Of a stretch of 64,000 nucleotides of DNA, positions 25,563 through 33,722 are shown one piece after another. Source of the DNA: JBDTVS01 sp040007095. GTDB lineage: Bacteria > Acidobacteriota > Vicinamibacteria > Vicinamibacterales > CAVVIG01. The notes beneath the pieces were generated by a model, which was given only the letters and a program-made list of their open reading frames with translations, did no database searches and was not told where the DNA came from. Position 1 is the first letter of the stretch; each line of letters begins with the position of its first letter. Position numbers and translations under genes: made by a program. The DNA lies in the NCBI GenBank assembly GCA_040007095.1, contig JBDTVS010000135.1, positions 1-64,000 on the forward strand, read 5' to 3'.

Positions 25563-26105
25563 TCACAGTTTTACGACGTCCTCCGCGAGCAACCTCAACT
25601 GATATGTCGTCCAGACCGAAAACGGCACCAGCATGAGTCCTAAACCGGACCAGCTCAGACCGGAGACGGCCGCCATTCCGGCGACAAGGGGCGATGCGAC
25701 CGCTTGCCCACCCCAATTACCGAGATGGAACGGATAGCGATCGCCAAGTTCGAGTACGAAGAGCAGTAGCCCGAATAGAAATGTGCACGCTGGCAGCGCC
25801 ACGACCCCGATTGGGAGCGTCGCAAAGGGCCATCGCCTTAAAACCGGTGCTACGCCAACGGCCATCACAACGCCGACGCCAGTCCCAACAATGAGTGCTG
25901 GAACCACTTGACCCCGGCGCCACATTTCGGCCATGGCGATCGGAACTGTAGCCCAGACGGACCCCGAAACGGCGCCGAAAAGAATGATTCTTCTTCGCGG
26001 TCCGAGGCTTTTCGGAAAATAAAGAGCGGCCCCGTAGGCCGGCCTTTGGCACACGTGGACTTCAGATTCAAAATATCCGGTCCGGCAGCGGCTACAAATG
26101 GGCAT
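25563..26105 (-). CDS. Polytopic membrane protein with N-terminal cysteine cluster
   Basis: A 180-residue protein. The first 20 residues carry CSRCRTGYFESEVHVC, a possible short zinc-binding knuckle on the cytoplasmic side. Four hydrophobic segments follow (about residues 40-60, 69-90, 98-118 and 133-160). No family recognised. It is the only gene of its cassette, and its stop abuts attC E. Many integron cassettes carry membrane or exported proteins of unknown function. Confidence 0.7.
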   Translation of the reverse strand: MPICSRCRTGYFESEVHVCQRPAYGAALYFPKSLGPRRRIILFGAVSGSVWATVPIAMAEMWRRGQVVPALIVGTGVGVVMAVGVAPVLRRWPFATLPIGVVALPACTFLFGLLLFVLELGDRYPFHLGNWGGQAVASPLVAGMAAVSGLSWSGLGLMLVPFSVWTTYQLRLLAEDVVKL

Positions 26106-26138
26106 GCTCAGCGATTTCGGATCGTCAGTCGATTATCT

Positions 26139-26213
26139 GCCTAACGGCAGCCTTCAGCCGCGGCGGCATCAAATGCTTGCACGCGCCGCCGTCGGCTGCA
26201 AGGCGTGTTAGAC
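26139..26213 (-). repeat. attC site F (75 bp)
   Basis: Minus strand: opens with GTCTAAC, closes with GTTAGGC, both perfect cores. The arms pair as GCCTT, unpaired G, CAGCCG, unpaired A, CGGCGGC against GCCGCCG, CGGCTG, AAGGC. Confidence 0.92.
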
Positions 26214-26232
26214 GGTTCTTGTTCATCCAACA

Positions 26233-26748
26233 TCAGTTACGCAGCGACGCCCAACCACACTCGATCGTCTTGTAACGGTCGTTGAGGGCCCCCTCCACGT
26301 CTTTGCACGCGGCACAACGCCCGTCAAGTTTCTTCAATGGATGCTGGCACTGGACGTGGGAAGACAGGGCGGTAGCCCAAATCTCGATTCGCTCGCCGCT
26401 TCGAATGACCTTCGGAGCTAGCCGCTTGTACTTGTCGTAGTTACTTGGTTTCGTGATCTTCTCGTTCTTCCCCAAATAGCGCCCGTCTCGAAACGCCAGG
26501 ATGTTGTTGATCGTTCCCTGGTTCCGTTTCTGTCGACTTCGGACTGAGCCCGCTGTCCCGAACTTCATGGCGTGTCCGTCGACGATCTCGCAATACAGAG
26601 CGCACGGGCTGACATCATCGACAACAGCTTCGCAGGCGCTCCCAAGAACAATCGGCCGAACCCAACCGACTTGCTTCAGCTGCAGGTGCCGACCACACTC
26701 GGGCAGCGAGAGGTTTGCGAGGTCGCCGGGCGCGATCGTGTTCGGCAT
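26233..26748 (-). CDS. Cassette protein, possibly GIY-YIG-like (171 aa)
   Basis: A 171-residue protein of the first cassette. The middle has EIVDGHAMKFGTAGSVRSRQ, which loosely resembles the second strand and Arg helix of GIY-YIG nucleases (KIGxTxxxxxR), and the end EGALNDRYKTIECGWASLRN could supply the late Glu and Asn of that fold. A CysxxCys pair (CAACKD) is near the C-terminus. The nuclease call is weak. Start chosen at ATG 26748 with GGGGA 10 nt upstream; an ATG at 26772 lies only 3 nt after the recombination core and lacks a ribosome site. Confidence 0.55.
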   Translation of the reverse strand: MPNTIAPGDLANLSLPECGRHLQLKQVGWVRPIVLGSACEAVVDDVSPCALYCEIVDGHAMKFGTAGSVRSRQKRNQGTINNILAFRDGRYLGKNEKITKPSNYDKYKRLAPKVIRSGERIEIWATALSSHVQCQHPLKKLDGRCAACKDVEGALNDRYKTIECGWASLRN

Positions 26749-26775
26749 GATCTGGTCTTCCCCGTGTTCCATCCG

Positions 26776-26782
26776 TCTAACG
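26776..26782 (-). other. Lone integron core site at the array's upstream end
   Basis: The minus strand reads GTTAGAC, a perfect GTTRRRY core, just upstream of the first cassette gene. No partner core or attC stem is found within 150 bp to its right, so it probably marks the junction where the first cassette joined attI. Confidence 0.6.
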
Positions 26783-27080
26783 TTGTATGACCGGAGGGCG
26801 CCAATTGCTGGTTCACCGCCCGGTGCGTGCCCGCTCACTCTCGGCCGCCGTCCGCCACTCGCGGGCATTATGCCGTCATTTGGTCCCGGCGCAACGGCCT
26901 CGATCCAAACGATTTCCGTGAATTTGCCGGCGCCCGACCCGGGAATTGGAGCGAGCGCCATTTACCCGGAAATCCGTAGATAGCTGGAAGGGCGCCATTC
27001 CCCGGACCGGTGTCTTGGGACGCTTGCGCCAGTTGCCGGTCAACCGCCGATGCGCGCTCGTTCGTGCTCAGCCGGACGTT

Positions 27081-27179
27081 GTCCACCGCTCGCCGCTCGC
27101 CGGTATCGTGCGTCGGCATCACATCAGCGACTCAGTGATTCAGAAGGTGGTCAAGGCGGCGGCGCACAAGGCGCGCACC
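27081..27179 (+). pseudogene. Probable decayed integron-integrase (intI) fragment
   Basis: An open stretch encodes VHRSPLAGIVRRHHISDSVI followed by QKVVKAAAHKART. This matches the IntI/tyrosine-recombinase region just before the catalytic HxLRH box (typical form: DPRTG-RRHH-xxVxQ-AVK-A-RKAG). The HTLRHSFATHL box that should follow is not readable in any frame and the N-terminal 250 residues are missing. It lies 300 bp from the array and points away from the cassettes, the normal intI orientation. The flanking 26783-27464 holds no other recognisable gene. Confidence 0.45.
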
Positions 27180-27464
27180 CAGATACCACAAGGCCGCGTG
27201 CGTATCGGTCACGCCTGCAATCAAGGAGCATCCTCAGCAAATCCGCTGAACATATCCCTTCGACTTGCATCAATCTCCTCTCTGAGAAACTGCCGCTCGA
27301 TCTTGCCTTCACGCGCGGGGACGGAGCCGTGGTACACTCCTGAGGTTTTCCCGCCCGTGTCGCATGCCCGTTCACCCGACGGCATTGCGACGCTCCGCCA
27401 TGCGATTCCAGCGCCTGGCATTGGTCATTGGAGAGTCGGCGCCACCAATTTCAGGAAGAAGCAT

Positions 27465-28814
27465 ATGTGTGTCTTATTACAGACCCGGAAGATCTCGGCG
27501 ACGTGGCTCGCGGCGCTGATCCTGGCGATCGCCGTCGCAAGCGGGAGCTCCGCCAGCGCACAACAGCCGAGCACCTCGTCCACTGACAGTCTGATCTACG
27601 ACCTCAAGAATCCTGATGCGCCACGGCGCATGGTCGCGGCGCGCGAGCTGGGCATCGCCAAGTTCCTGCCGGCTATCCCAGCCCTGTTGCCTCTCGCAGA
27701 AGACCCCGACGCCTCCGTTCGACGGCAGGTGGAGCTCGCGCTCGAGGCCATGAACGACATCAGCGTGCTGCCGGCGCTCGTGCAGCTCAGCGCCGATGCC
27801 GAACCGGACATTCGCGCCCGGGCGGTGCACGCGCTGGTGAATCTGCACCTCCCGCGCACCACCGGACCGACCGCCGCGATCGTGAAGCTGGGGAACCTGA
27901 TCAATCCCTGGTCGGACGAATACGGGGAACTGGTCGTCGAACCGGACGTTCCGGTGGACGCCTCGGTGATCACGGCGCTTCGGGCGCGGATGGGCGATGC
28001 GGAGGACGGGATTCGCCGAGACTCGAGCCGAGGCCTGGGCATCCTGCGCGCTGAACCGGCGATCGAGGAACTGATCGTCGCCGCCGGTCAGGATCTCGAC
28101 TCCGAGGTTCGGTTCGAAGCCGTTCGTGCCCTCAAGAAAATCGGTAACCCGTCGGTCGGCGTCCGTCTCGTGCCGATGCTCACCAACGGCGTGGACAAGG
28201 TGCGGAATGAGGTCATTGCGACGCTCGGCTCGCTCAAATGCCGAGACGCCGTGGCGGAGTTGACCCGGATTTTCAATCAGGCGAAGGCCGGCGATCGGGT
28301 CCGTGCACTCGCGCTGTCGGCGCTCGCCGACATTGCCGATCCGGCGTCGCATCCAGTATTCCTCGCCTTGAAGGCCGAGAAGGACGTCAACATCCGGCTT
28401 TACGCCAACGAGGGACTGGCGCGGTTGGCCGACTTGTCGCTCAGTACCCTGATGTCGGCGGATCGCCTGGCCGAGAAGAACGCACGCGTTCAGACGGCAC
28501 AGGCATTCGGGCTGCTCCGCATTGGCCGGCAGGAATACCTGGAGGAGTTGGTCCGCGCACTCGGAAAGTCAGCGACCCGAGACCTGGCCAGAGAGTATCT
28601 GATCGAAACCCGCGCCGCCGAGCGTCCGGCACTGTTTGCGTCCAGTTCCAAGAGCGCCGCGGCGCGCGCGGGGTTGGCCGATGTCTTCGGGCAGATGCGG
28701 GATCGGTCGGCATTGCCTGCTCTTGAGGAACTGAAGCGTGATTCAGACGCCGACGTCGCGCGAAGCGCGGATCGGGCCATCCGCTGGATCATGGCCACGA
28801 CGCATCTCGACTGA
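27465..28814 (+). CDS. Exported HEAT-repeat protein
   Basis: A 449-residue protein with a signal peptide (about 1-33, ending ASAQQ), then an array of HEAT/PBS-lyase-type repeats of about 30 residues: DAPRRMVAARELGIAKFLPA, DASVRRQVELALEAMNDISV, DIRARAVHALVNLHL, EVRFEAVRALKKIGNPSVG, KVRNEVIATLGSLKCRDAV. HEAT arrays form curved protein-binding scaffolds. A short insert with the GNLINPWSDEYGELVVEPD segment breaks the array near residue 150. The ATG at 27465 has AGGAAG 6 nt upstream and begins the signal peptide. Confidence 0.85.
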   Translation: MCVLLQTRKISATWLAALILAIAVASGSSASAQQPSTSSTDSLIYDLKNPDAPRRMVAARELGIAKFLPAIPALLPLAEDPDASVRRQVELALEAMNDISVLPALVQLSADAEPDIRARAVHALVNLHLPRTTGPTAAIVKLGNLINPWSDEYGELVVEPDVPVDASVITALRARMGDAEDGIRRDSSRGLGILRAEPAIEELIVAAGQDLDSEVRFEAVRALKKIGNPSVGVRLVPMLTNGVDKVRNEVIATLGSLKCRDAVAELTRIFNQAKAGDRVRALALSALADIADPASHPVFLALKAEKDVNIRLYANEGLARLADLSLSTLMSADRLAEKNARVQTAQAFGLLRIGRQEYLEELVRALGKSATRDLAREYLIETRAAERPALFASSSKSAAARAGLADVFGQMRDRSALPALEELKRDSDADVARSADRAIRWIMATTHLD

Positions 28815-28862
28815 CGTCGACATGGCGCTCCGGCTAAAGAGCGTGTGAAAAGTACGACGTTC

Positions 28863-28929
28863 AACGCCGAGACCGCAGAGATCGCGGAGAAACAGCCCAA
28901 GGACTCTCCGCGCTCTGCGTTAAAACGTT
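28863..28929. repeat. Imperfect inverted repeat (CGCAGAG type)
   Basis: Left arm 28863-28895 (units such as CCGCAGAGA, TCGCGGAGA) and right arm 28901-28929 (CTCCGCG, CTCTGCG) form a hairpin related in design to the 9-nt CAC-AAG arrays. It follows the HEAT gene and overlaps the end of the M23 remnant region. Confidence 0.55.
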
Positions 28930-29248
28930 GTGATCTGTTCGCAGACTCTCGCGCGGGAAGCCGCCTCCGCGTGTCAGCGTGAGGTCCCACCCGATCCGCG
29001 TATCGAAGTGGAGATGCGGGCCGCTCGAGTTTCCCGTTCTCCGAAATCGTCATTCCATCCCGCTGTTTCACCTTCGGGTCGAGCCGATGCCCCGCGCCCT
29101 GTCGATCCCGGGGTTCCCCGTTCGACCAGGGAGTGGAGCGCGGACTCGGCTCATGGAGATAGGCGAGTCCTCCGCGTGATTGAAGAGGAGATCGAACATG
29201 ACGAGCCGCGCGTATCGGCGGCGCGAGCAGCCGACGAGTATCTCGCAT
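28930..29248 (-). pseudogene. Remnant of an M23 (LytM) peptidase gene
   Basis: On the minus strand at 28999-29034 the codons read GNSSGPHLHFDT, the LytM/M23 zinc-site signature (GxxxxxPHLHF). Its frame has stops at both sides; just upstream, in another frame, VKQRDGMTISENGK resembles the preceding VKxGDxIG-GNxG region, so at least one frameshift separates them. Nothing of the first zinc ligand (HxxxD) is readable. This is a decayed C-terminal piece and fills the gap between the HEAT gene and the 383-residue gene. Confidence 0.55.
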
Positions 29249-29255
29249 CGCCCGT

Positions 29256-30407
29256 CTAGCGCAGATCCGCTGCGAGCAGGTTCGAATACGTCTCTCCGCG
29301 AGGATCCGCCACGGTGCAGTCTGGATACGGCGTTTCGCTGACGCCGACCATGGTGAAGGTATACGGGCTCCGCCAGCGAACCCGAAAGAATCTCTTGGGC
29401 CGCTCGTACAGGTGCGTGCCCACCTGCCACAGGTCGGAGCCTGCCGTGCACCGCCTGACGGTCTCGTCCGGGACGTCGCCTACGCCGTCCAGTCTGTGGA
29501 GCTGAGCGTGCGATGCTTCCAGAGATGCCGGCTCAGACCGCGCCCGGCTCTGTTCCCACGGAGCGGTCAGCCACTCCACGACAAAGTCGCGCGGCAGGCC
29601 GGCCACCGGGTCGACTTGTATCGCCTCTCCCTGTGCGATTTTGAAGTGCCGAACGGCGGTGTGGACTTCGCCGGACAGAAGGCCGCCCGCCGTGAATTGG
29701 AACAGGATGTCGTCGGGACGCACGCGTCCTTGCAAGGGCGGATAGGCGTCGTTGGCGTGGGCGGTAAAATCCAGCACACGCGCCGGAACGTAGCTGCTGT
29801 CCATTCGCCAGGCTCGAGCGTAGACGTCCTTGAAGGCGCCGCCGCAGATGGTCTGTGAGCCGAGCGTCATGAGCAGCCGGGCCCGGCTCGCATCTGGAGG
29901 CGATATCAGCACATCGTGAATCGTCTGCGGCAGGTATTCCGATTGGGTGTAGGTATTCCGTTCGTGCTCCCACACCCTCCGCCACTGCCGGCCCTCCCAC
30001 GCGTACACGTAGGCCGACTCGTCGTAGCCGCACCAGATCCCCGTCGCCGTCACGACAACGAGTAATTCGTCCGCCCGGCTCACCCGGACGTCGTCGACGT
30101 AGCCCAGGAAATTCCAGTCGCATTGGTCGACCAGGTCGTTGCAGAGGAGGTCGGCCTTCCCGAGCGCCGTGTGCAGCCCCTCGGCAAATGCCCGGTCATC
30201 GAAAGTCCTTCCCAGACCGGACAGCCGCGACTCGACCCAGTCGCGCAGTTGGTGCTTTGCCGCGGTGAGCTCGGCCGTCGCACCGAACGTCGGCCGATGT
30301 TCGTCGAGGTGCCCGCGCAGTTGCCGAAGCGCCGCGGGCAGTCCGGCCAGCGGATCGATCGGCGCGGCCTGAAGAAGGAGGACCAGAAGAAAAACCAGAG
30401 TCTTCAC
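29256..30407 (-). CDS. Exported protein of unknown function (383 aa)
   Basis: A protein starting at GTG, with a short hydrophobic signal peptide (about 1-16). The mature part contains several WD- or propeller-like strands (ELLVVVTATGIWCGYDESAYVYAWEG, RLLMTLGSQTICGGAF) and four to six cysteines, suggesting an extracytoplasmic disulfide-bonded propeller. No family or active-site motif recognised. It is transcribed alone, towards the M23 remnant. Confidence 0.7.
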   Translation of the reverse strand: MKTLVFLLVLLLQAAPIDPLAGLPAALRQLRGHLDEHRPTFGATAELTAAKHQLRDWVESRLSGLGRTFDDRAFAEGLHTALGKADLLCNDLVDQCDWNFLGYVDDVRVSRADELLVVVTATGIWCGYDESAYVYAWEGRQWRRVWEHERNTYTQSEYLPQTIHDVLISPPDASRARLLMTLGSQTICGGAFKDVYARAWRMDSSYVPARVLDFTAHANDAYPPLQGRVRPDDILFQFTAGGLLSGEVHTAVRHFKIAQGEAIQVDPVAGLPRDFVVEWLTAPWEQSRARSEPASLEASHAQLHRLDGVGDVPDETVRRCTAGSDLWQVGTHLYERPKRFFRVRWRSPYTFTMVGVSETPYPDCTVADPRGETYSNLLAADLR

Positions 30408-30629
30408 GGCGACACAGTATAGCCCCGCCTCGGCGCCGATCCGCTCGCGATAGGTCCCTCAAGAGTCGCTTCAAAATGCGCTGGCATGGTCTCAAGCCTG
30501 AAGTCACAAGGCTGCAGACTTTCAACTTTGGACTTGAAACTTGACCAATGGAATGCGCTCTCAGGGCCCTCACCGCCGATTTGGCTGTTCCAGATCCGTT
30601 GACACTTCGCGTAATGTTCTCGGGTCGTG

Positions 30630-31940
30630 ATGTTGAAGACCGCAGACCCCGCGCTCGATCTCGCTGACGTTGGCCGGCGCCTCAAGGCGATTGTGGTCGG
30701 CTCGATCGGCAATCTCGTCGAGTGGTACGACTTTTACGCGTATGCGGCGTTCGCGTTGTACTTCGCCGCGTCGTTCTTTCCTGGCAGCGACCCGGTCGTC
30801 CAGCAATTGAATGCCGCGATCGTCTTTGCCTTCGGTTTCATCGTCCGGCCGATCGGCGGCTGGTTGTTCGGACACCTGGGCGACCACTACGGACGCCGCA
30901 GGGCGCTGATGCTGTCGGTGCTGCTGATGTGCTTTGGCTCGCTGATGATCGCGGCGACGCCGACGTATGCCTCGATCGGTGTCGCCGCGCCGGTGCTCCT
31001 GGGCCTCGCGCGAATGGTTCAGGGCCTCAGCCTCGGCGGCGAGTACGGCACGAGCGCGACCTATCTCAGCGAGATCGCGGACGAGCGGCACCGCGGCTTC
31101 TACTCGAGCTTCCAGTACGTCACGCTGATCGGCGGCCAGTTGTGTGCCATCCTCGTGCTGCTGCTGCTCGAGCAGGTGTTTCTCACCAACGCCGAGCTGA
31201 AAGCCTGGGGCTGGCGCATTCCGTTCGCGATCGGGGCGCTGCTCGCGGTCGTCGCCCTGCTGATGCGCCGCAACTTGCCGGAGACCGATCAGTTCGTCGC
31301 AGCCAGTGGGCTGGTGCGTCGCGAGAGCTCGATCAGAGCGCTGCGCAGATATCCGCGGGAGGTGATGACGGTGGTGGGGCTGACCATGGGGGGGACGACG
31401 GCGTTCTATACCTACACCACCTACATGCAGAAGTTCCTCAAGCTCTCGGTGGGTCTCTCCGACCAGCAGACGACGTTTGTGACCGCCGGCTCGTTGATCT
31501 TCGCGCTGATCCTGCAGCCCATCTACGGTGCGCTCTCGGACAGGATCGGCCGCAAACCACTGCTGATCTGGTTCGGCGTCACCGGCACGCTGTTCACGAT
31601 TCCGCTGCTCCTGGCGCTCCAGTCCACCAAAAGCGCGCTCGTCGCATTCCTCCTCGTGTGCGGGGCATGGCTGATCGTGGCCGGTTACACGTCCATCAAC
31701 GCCGTGGTGAAAGCGGAGCTCTTTCCCACCCGTATCCGTGCCACGGGCGTCGGCGTGCCGTATGCGGTAACCGTCTCGGTGTTCGGCGGCACGGCCGAGT
31801 CAATCGCGCTGTGGTTCAAGTCGATCGGCCACGAAACGTGGTTCTACTACTACCTCACGGGTGTCATCGCGACCTCGCTCGTGGTCTACGTGACCATGAG
31901 GGACACGAAGAAAGAATCGGCGATGGACCGGCACGAGTAG
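30630..31940 (+). CDS. MFS transporter, metabolite:H+ symporter (MHS) family
   Basis: A 436-residue inner-membrane transporter with 12 predicted helices. The opening GSIGNLVEWYDFYAYAAFAL and the loop GHLGDHYGRRRALMLS are the MHS-family signatures, as in alpha-ketoglutarate permease KgtP, proline/betaine ProP and shikimate ShiA; GALSDRIGRKPLLIW is the matching second-half loop. LSLGGEYGTSATYLSE is also typical. Dicarboxylate or betaine-type proton symport is likely; the substrate is open. The start could be GTG at 30627 or ATG at 30630; neither has a clear Shine-Dalgarno. Confidence 0.9.
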   Translation: MLKTADPALDLADVGRRLKAIVVGSIGNLVEWYDFYAYAAFALYFAASFFPGSDPVVQQLNAAIVFAFGFIVRPIGGWLFGHLGDHYGRRRALMLSVLLMCFGSLMIAATPTYASIGVAAPVLLGLARMVQGLSLGGEYGTSATYLSEIADERHRGFYSSFQYVTLIGGQLCAILVLLLLEQVFLTNAELKAWGWRIPFAIGALLAVVALLMRRNLPETDQFVAASGLVRRESSIRALRRYPREVMTVVGLTMGGTTAFYTYTTYMQKFLKLSVGLSDQQTTFVTAGSLIFALILQPIYGALSDRIGRKPLLIWFGVTGTLFTIPLLLALQSTKSALVAFLLVCGAWLIVAGYTSINAVVKAELFPTRIRATGVGVPYAVTVSVFGGTAESIALWFKSIGHETWFYYYLTGVIATSLVVYVTMRDTKKESAMDRHE

Positions 31941-31982
31941 AGCGCTGGGGCCGGACGCGCGCCGCCGCCTACTCGATCCGAC

Positions 31983-32876
31983 TCACGACGTGACGTCCAG
32001 CCCCGATCCGTCCCGGGTGACCTCGAATCGGCCCTCGGCAATCTTGTTGAGCCAATCGGCCGTCCGTTTGAGACCACCAAACGGGAAGAAGTGAATGCCC
32101 GACAGCAGCGACTGCGGGTTGCGCGTCCGGTAGGCGGCGAGGCCGACCAGGAGCTCATCCGGAGTTTGAACCGTGAGCAGCTTGGTCAGATTGGCCGCGT
32201 GTTTGGAGATTGCCGACAGCGAGGGCCCCACCCCGCAGTCCAGCGCGTACTTCAACAGCGTCTTGATCGTGGCCAGACCAGGCAGGCCCGCCACATAGGG
32301 CAGGCGATTCACATCCGGTCCGTTCGCCGACTCCCAGGCGATGATCGGTTCCGCGGCGAACACGAATTGCGTGACGACGTACAGGTCCGCGCCGGTGCGA
32401 CGTGCGTACTCGTTCTTGCGCTCGAGCGCCTGGCGTAGCACGGGCTCGCTGACATTCCGATGACCTTCGGGATGACCGGCGACGCCGATCTTGCGAATGC
32501 CATGTTTTTCGAGGAGCCCTGAATCCAGGATCTGCAGGCCGCTGTCGAGCTCGCCGACGGCCTGGTCGATGTCGCCCGCGACCACCAGCACCTGCGAGAC
32601 GCCGGCCTCGCCGACGAGTCTTCCCAGCAGTTCGTCGAGCGCGGCCGCGCTTTCGATTCGGCGCGCGACGATGTGAGGAATCGGTTCCATGCCTTCGCGG
32701 CGAAGCCGCCCCGCCAACGCCACGGTGTCTTGCGGGCTGGTGCCTGGCACATGGGCGATGTACAGCTTGGTGCCCGCCGGCACGATGTCGCCGTACCGCT
32801 CGATCCGCTGCGACTCGCGGACGGTGGTTTCAATCGAATAGCCCTTGATCAGATCTTGAATCGGTTGTTTGTCCAA
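31983..32876 (-). CDS. Methylenetetrahydrofolate reductase-family protein
   Basis: A 297-residue TIM-barrel protein resembling MetF, which reduces methylene-THF to methyl-THF with FAD. Visible family segments are IPHIVARRIESAAALDELLG, VLVVAGDID, KIGVAGHPEGHRN, GADLYVVTQFVFAAEPIIAW and the GVGPSLSAI region. The N-terminus is shorter than in Escherichia coli MetF, and the family also includes enzymes of C1 demethylation pathways, so a role outside methionine synthesis is possible. The start appears to be TTG at 32876; no better in-frame ATG is nearby. Confidence 0.8.
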   Translation of the reverse strand: MDKQPIQDLIKGYSIETTVRESQRIERYGDIVPAGTKLYIAHVPGTSPQDTVALAGRLRREGMEPIPHIVARRIESAAALDELLGRLVGEAGVSQVLVVAGDIDQAVGELDSGLQILDSGLLEKHGIRKIGVAGHPEGHRNVSEPVLRQALERKNEYARRTGADLYVVTQFVFAAEPIIAWESANGPDVNRLPYVAGLPGLATIKTLLKYALDCGVGPSLSAISKHAANLTKLLTVQTPDELLVGLAAYRTRNPQSLLSGIHFFPFGGLKRTADWLNKIAEGRFEVTRDGSGLDVTS

Positions 32877-32992
32877 TGCAGTCAGCGCCTCAACGTCTTC
32901 TCTGTTTGCAGTTCGGACCGTGTGTTACAGCCCGGTTGGCTCCCTATTGTAGTCGTCCGCGTGCGGACCGTCGCTGCCGATCCAAAACACCT

Positions 32993-33098
32993 CTAGCAGG
33001 TTGCTGAAAAAGCCAGCAACCTGAACTGAAAAGCGAGAACTCAAAAGTCAGAAGTGCAGAATCACCTTTTCAGGCGGCGTTTTTCAGCAGCCTGCTAG
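32993..33098. repeat. CTAGCAGG...CCTGCTAG inverted repeat element
   Basis: The ends CTAGCAGGTTGCTGAAAAAG and the reverse complement of CTAGCAGGCTGCTGAAAAAC enclose about 60 bp. A half copy lies at 46775-46799. The element fills the gap between the metF-like and OsmC genes, and the OsmC stop codon is part of its right end. Confidence 0.75.
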
Positions 33099-33601
33099 CG
33101 GTTCACGGTCACGCTCAACTCCGGCTTGCGGCTCAGCGTCTGCAGGACCACGCAGTAGCGCTCGGTGAGCTTGACGAGTGCGTCGAGCTGGTCCGGCGAG
33201 GAGTCCGAATCGAGATCGAAAAAGAGACGAATGGCCAGAAAGCCGACCGGCGTCTTTCGATCGACGCCGAGCGCGCCCCGGAAGTCGAGGTCGCCTTCGG
33301 CCCGAACGACAGCCTTCGGCAACGCCACGTCGAGGGCCGTGGCCACGGCCTTCAGCGTGACCCCAGCGCAGGCGACCAGCGCCTCGAGCAGCATGTCTCC
33401 CGAACAGAGCTCGGCGCCGGAGCCACCGCCCGCTGGATGCAGGCCCGCGACGGCGAGCGCGCGCCCCGTCTCGACCCCGCACGCGACCCTGGCGTCGTCG
33501 ATATGGCCGAATGCCTTCAAGGTCACCAGCGCGGCACTCGGCTTGCGCTGGTAGCCCTCTTTCAGGCGCGCCTGGGCGGCGCGCAGGGCGTTCACGTTCA
33601 T
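33095..33601 (-). CDS. OsmC family protein
   Basis: A 168-residue OsmC/Ohr-fold protein. Family peroxidases use two cysteines: here GAELCSGDMLLEALVACAG carries Cys at both expected places. The remaining strands (KTPVGFLAIRLFFDLDSDSS, ALVKLTERYCVVLQTLSRKPEL) fit the fold. Members reduce organic hydroperoxides or act in envelope stress; which applies cannot be told. The start at 33601 has AGGAG 5 nt upstream. The C-terminal codons and stop run into the CTAGCAGG repeat. Confidence 0.87.
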   Translation of the reverse strand: MNVNALRAAQARLKEGYQRKPSAALVTLKAFGHIDDARVACGVETGRALAVAGLHPAGGGSGAELCSGDMLLEALVACAGVTLKAVATALDVALPKAVVRAEGDLDFRGALGVDRKTPVGFLAIRLFFDLDSDSSPDQLDALVKLTERYCVVLQTLSRKPELSVTVNR

Positions 33602-33722
33602 GGGTCTCCTGCGGGGTAGTGACGCCAATCCGTCGAATGTGACGGCGTGCTTGCAAGATCTGGATCAACGCCACGCTCTACGGCTCTGTCGCTCACGCGG
33701 TTTTCTGATTTAGGATCGGCTG

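Larger units (their letters stand above)
21918..26782 (-). mobile_element. Integron cassette array (six attC sites, no intact integrase)
   Basis: Six attC sites at 21918, 22611, 23944, 24897, 25477 and 26139, plus a lone core site at 26776-26782, divide this 4.9-kb stretch into six cassettes. Every cassette gene reads on the minus strand and each cassette ends with its attC, as expected. The sites share GTTRRRY-type outer cores and, on one arm only, the same two unpaired bases (a G, then six paired bases, then A or T), the hallmark of attC folding. Cassettes from the right: possible GIY-YIG-like protein; membrane protein; two small paired genes; TIR effector; M28 peptidase; DUF4160/DUF2442 pair. 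No intact intI is in the window, so it classes as a CALIN or a decayed chromosomal integron. Confidence 0.9.

Noticed and set aside
26233..26961. Longer 242-codon form of the first cassette gene
   Set aside because: It would start beyond the cassette's own recombination core, so codons before 26772 belong to flanking DNA, not to the cassette.
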